Shown piece after piece: positions 63,911-64,000 of a stretch of DNA of 64,000 bases. Position 1 is the stretch's first letter, and the number at the start of each line of letters is the position of its first letter. The stretch is from Chryseobacterium gambrini (lineage in GTDB: Bacteria > Bacteroidota > Bacteroidia > Flavobacteriales > Weeksellaceae). The notes beneath the pieces are model-generated. The model saw nothing but the letters and a program-made list of their open reading frames with translations, made no database searches and was not told the DNA's origin. Both the position numbers and the translations under genes were made by a program. The DNA is taken from positions 1 through 64,000 of the forward strand of contig NZ_FTOV01000007.1 in the NCBI RefSeq assembly GCF_900156825.1. Reading direction: 5' to 3'.

Positions 63911-64000
63911 ATGTTAAAAAAGTTTTTTACAGCAGTCGGAGAATACATTCTTCTTCTTGGTAAATCTATTCAGAAGCCTCAGAAAATGAAGGTTTTCTGG
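63911..64000 (+). CDS. MlaE-like ABC transporter permease, 5' end only
   Basis: The first 30 codons are present (MLKKFFTAVGEYILLLGKSI, then QKPQKMKVFW) and the gene runs off the right edge. The N-terminus resembles flavobacterial MlaE-type permeases of phospholipid-trafficking ABC systems. The fragment is short, so the family name is tentative. It would match the MCE protein in the middle of the window functionally, though not positionally. Confidence 0.5.
   Translation, partial: MLKKFFTAVGEYILLLGKSIQKPQKMKVFW

Overview
The window looks like chromosomal DNA of a Flavobacteriia member, most likely Chryseobacterium or a close relative. This is inferred from gene content and sequence style, not from a database search. 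Pointers are low GC, TonB-dependent receptors, a fused CcoN-CcoO oxidase, a T9SS C-terminal sorting domain, a lysine-rich double-glycine 'bacteriocin-like' leader, TTG-N19/20-TAnnTTTG promoters and intergenic hairpin repeats of the kind common in this group. I see no tRNA, rRNA, CRISPR array or prophage.

Layout. 1-1.6 kb is an accessory patch: the edge of an IS630-type transposase, two secreted or lipoprotein genes of unknown function and a short orphan reading frame. 1.65-4 kb holds a TonB-dependent receptor under a TPP riboswitch, so probably a thiamine (precursor) importer, followed by a WG-repeat protein. 5.1-10.5 kb carries two complete aconitases side by side (AcnB type, then AcnA/mitochondrial type). 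10.6-13.4 kb has a small outer-membrane-like protein and a second TonB-family receptor. 13.4-21.2 kb is the thiamine operon on the minus strand, thiS-thiC-thiE-like-thiD-thiE-thiG-thiH-thiF, led by a second TPP riboswitch with a recognisable promoter and interrupted by large inverted repeats before thiF. 21.4-25.3 kb has a REP-like hairpin element, a GH19 lysozyme/chitinase with a small secreted Cys-rich partner, an RluA-type pseudouridine synthase, panB and a Crp/Fnr regulator.

25.4-34.3 kb is the cbb3 oxidase locus (ccoI, ccoS, ccoNO, ccoQ, ccoP, ccoG, ccoH and a SafE/UreH-like membrane protein), divergent from the Crp/Fnr gene and split by an intrinsic terminator between ccoP and ccoG. 34.5-43.6 kb has a T9SS-secreted protein and then a minus-strand cluster: serS, a lipoprotein, a flippase, a glycosyltransferase, a mis-named 'ABC ATPase' family protein, two Fe-S proteins resembling a split HdrDE/EtfD-type quinone reductase, and an MCE (MlaD-like) protein. 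43.7-48.5 kb has a PpiD-like chaperone and Lon. 48.8-52.2 kb has a second Crp/Fnr regulator and three tandem secreted proteins with predicted C1q/TNF-like C-termini. 52.4-64 kb has an AI-2E family transporter, a Cys-rich double-glycine peptide, DoxX, an acyl-CoA dehydrogenase, a DUF4349 lipoprotein, a GH125 mannosidase, pgi, a ParE/RelE toxin-antitoxin pair, folD, queE, a polyprenyl glycosylphosphotransferase and the start of an MlaE-like permease.

Functional links: the two TPP riboswitches tie thiamine import to synthesis. The Crp/Fnr-cco block is a micro-aerobic respiration module. The best candidates for something undescribed are the GH19/Cys-rich pair, the three-gene C1q-like cassette, the eight-cysteine double-glycine peptide, the repeat structures around the thi genes, and the leader-ORF/terminator between ccoP and ccoG.
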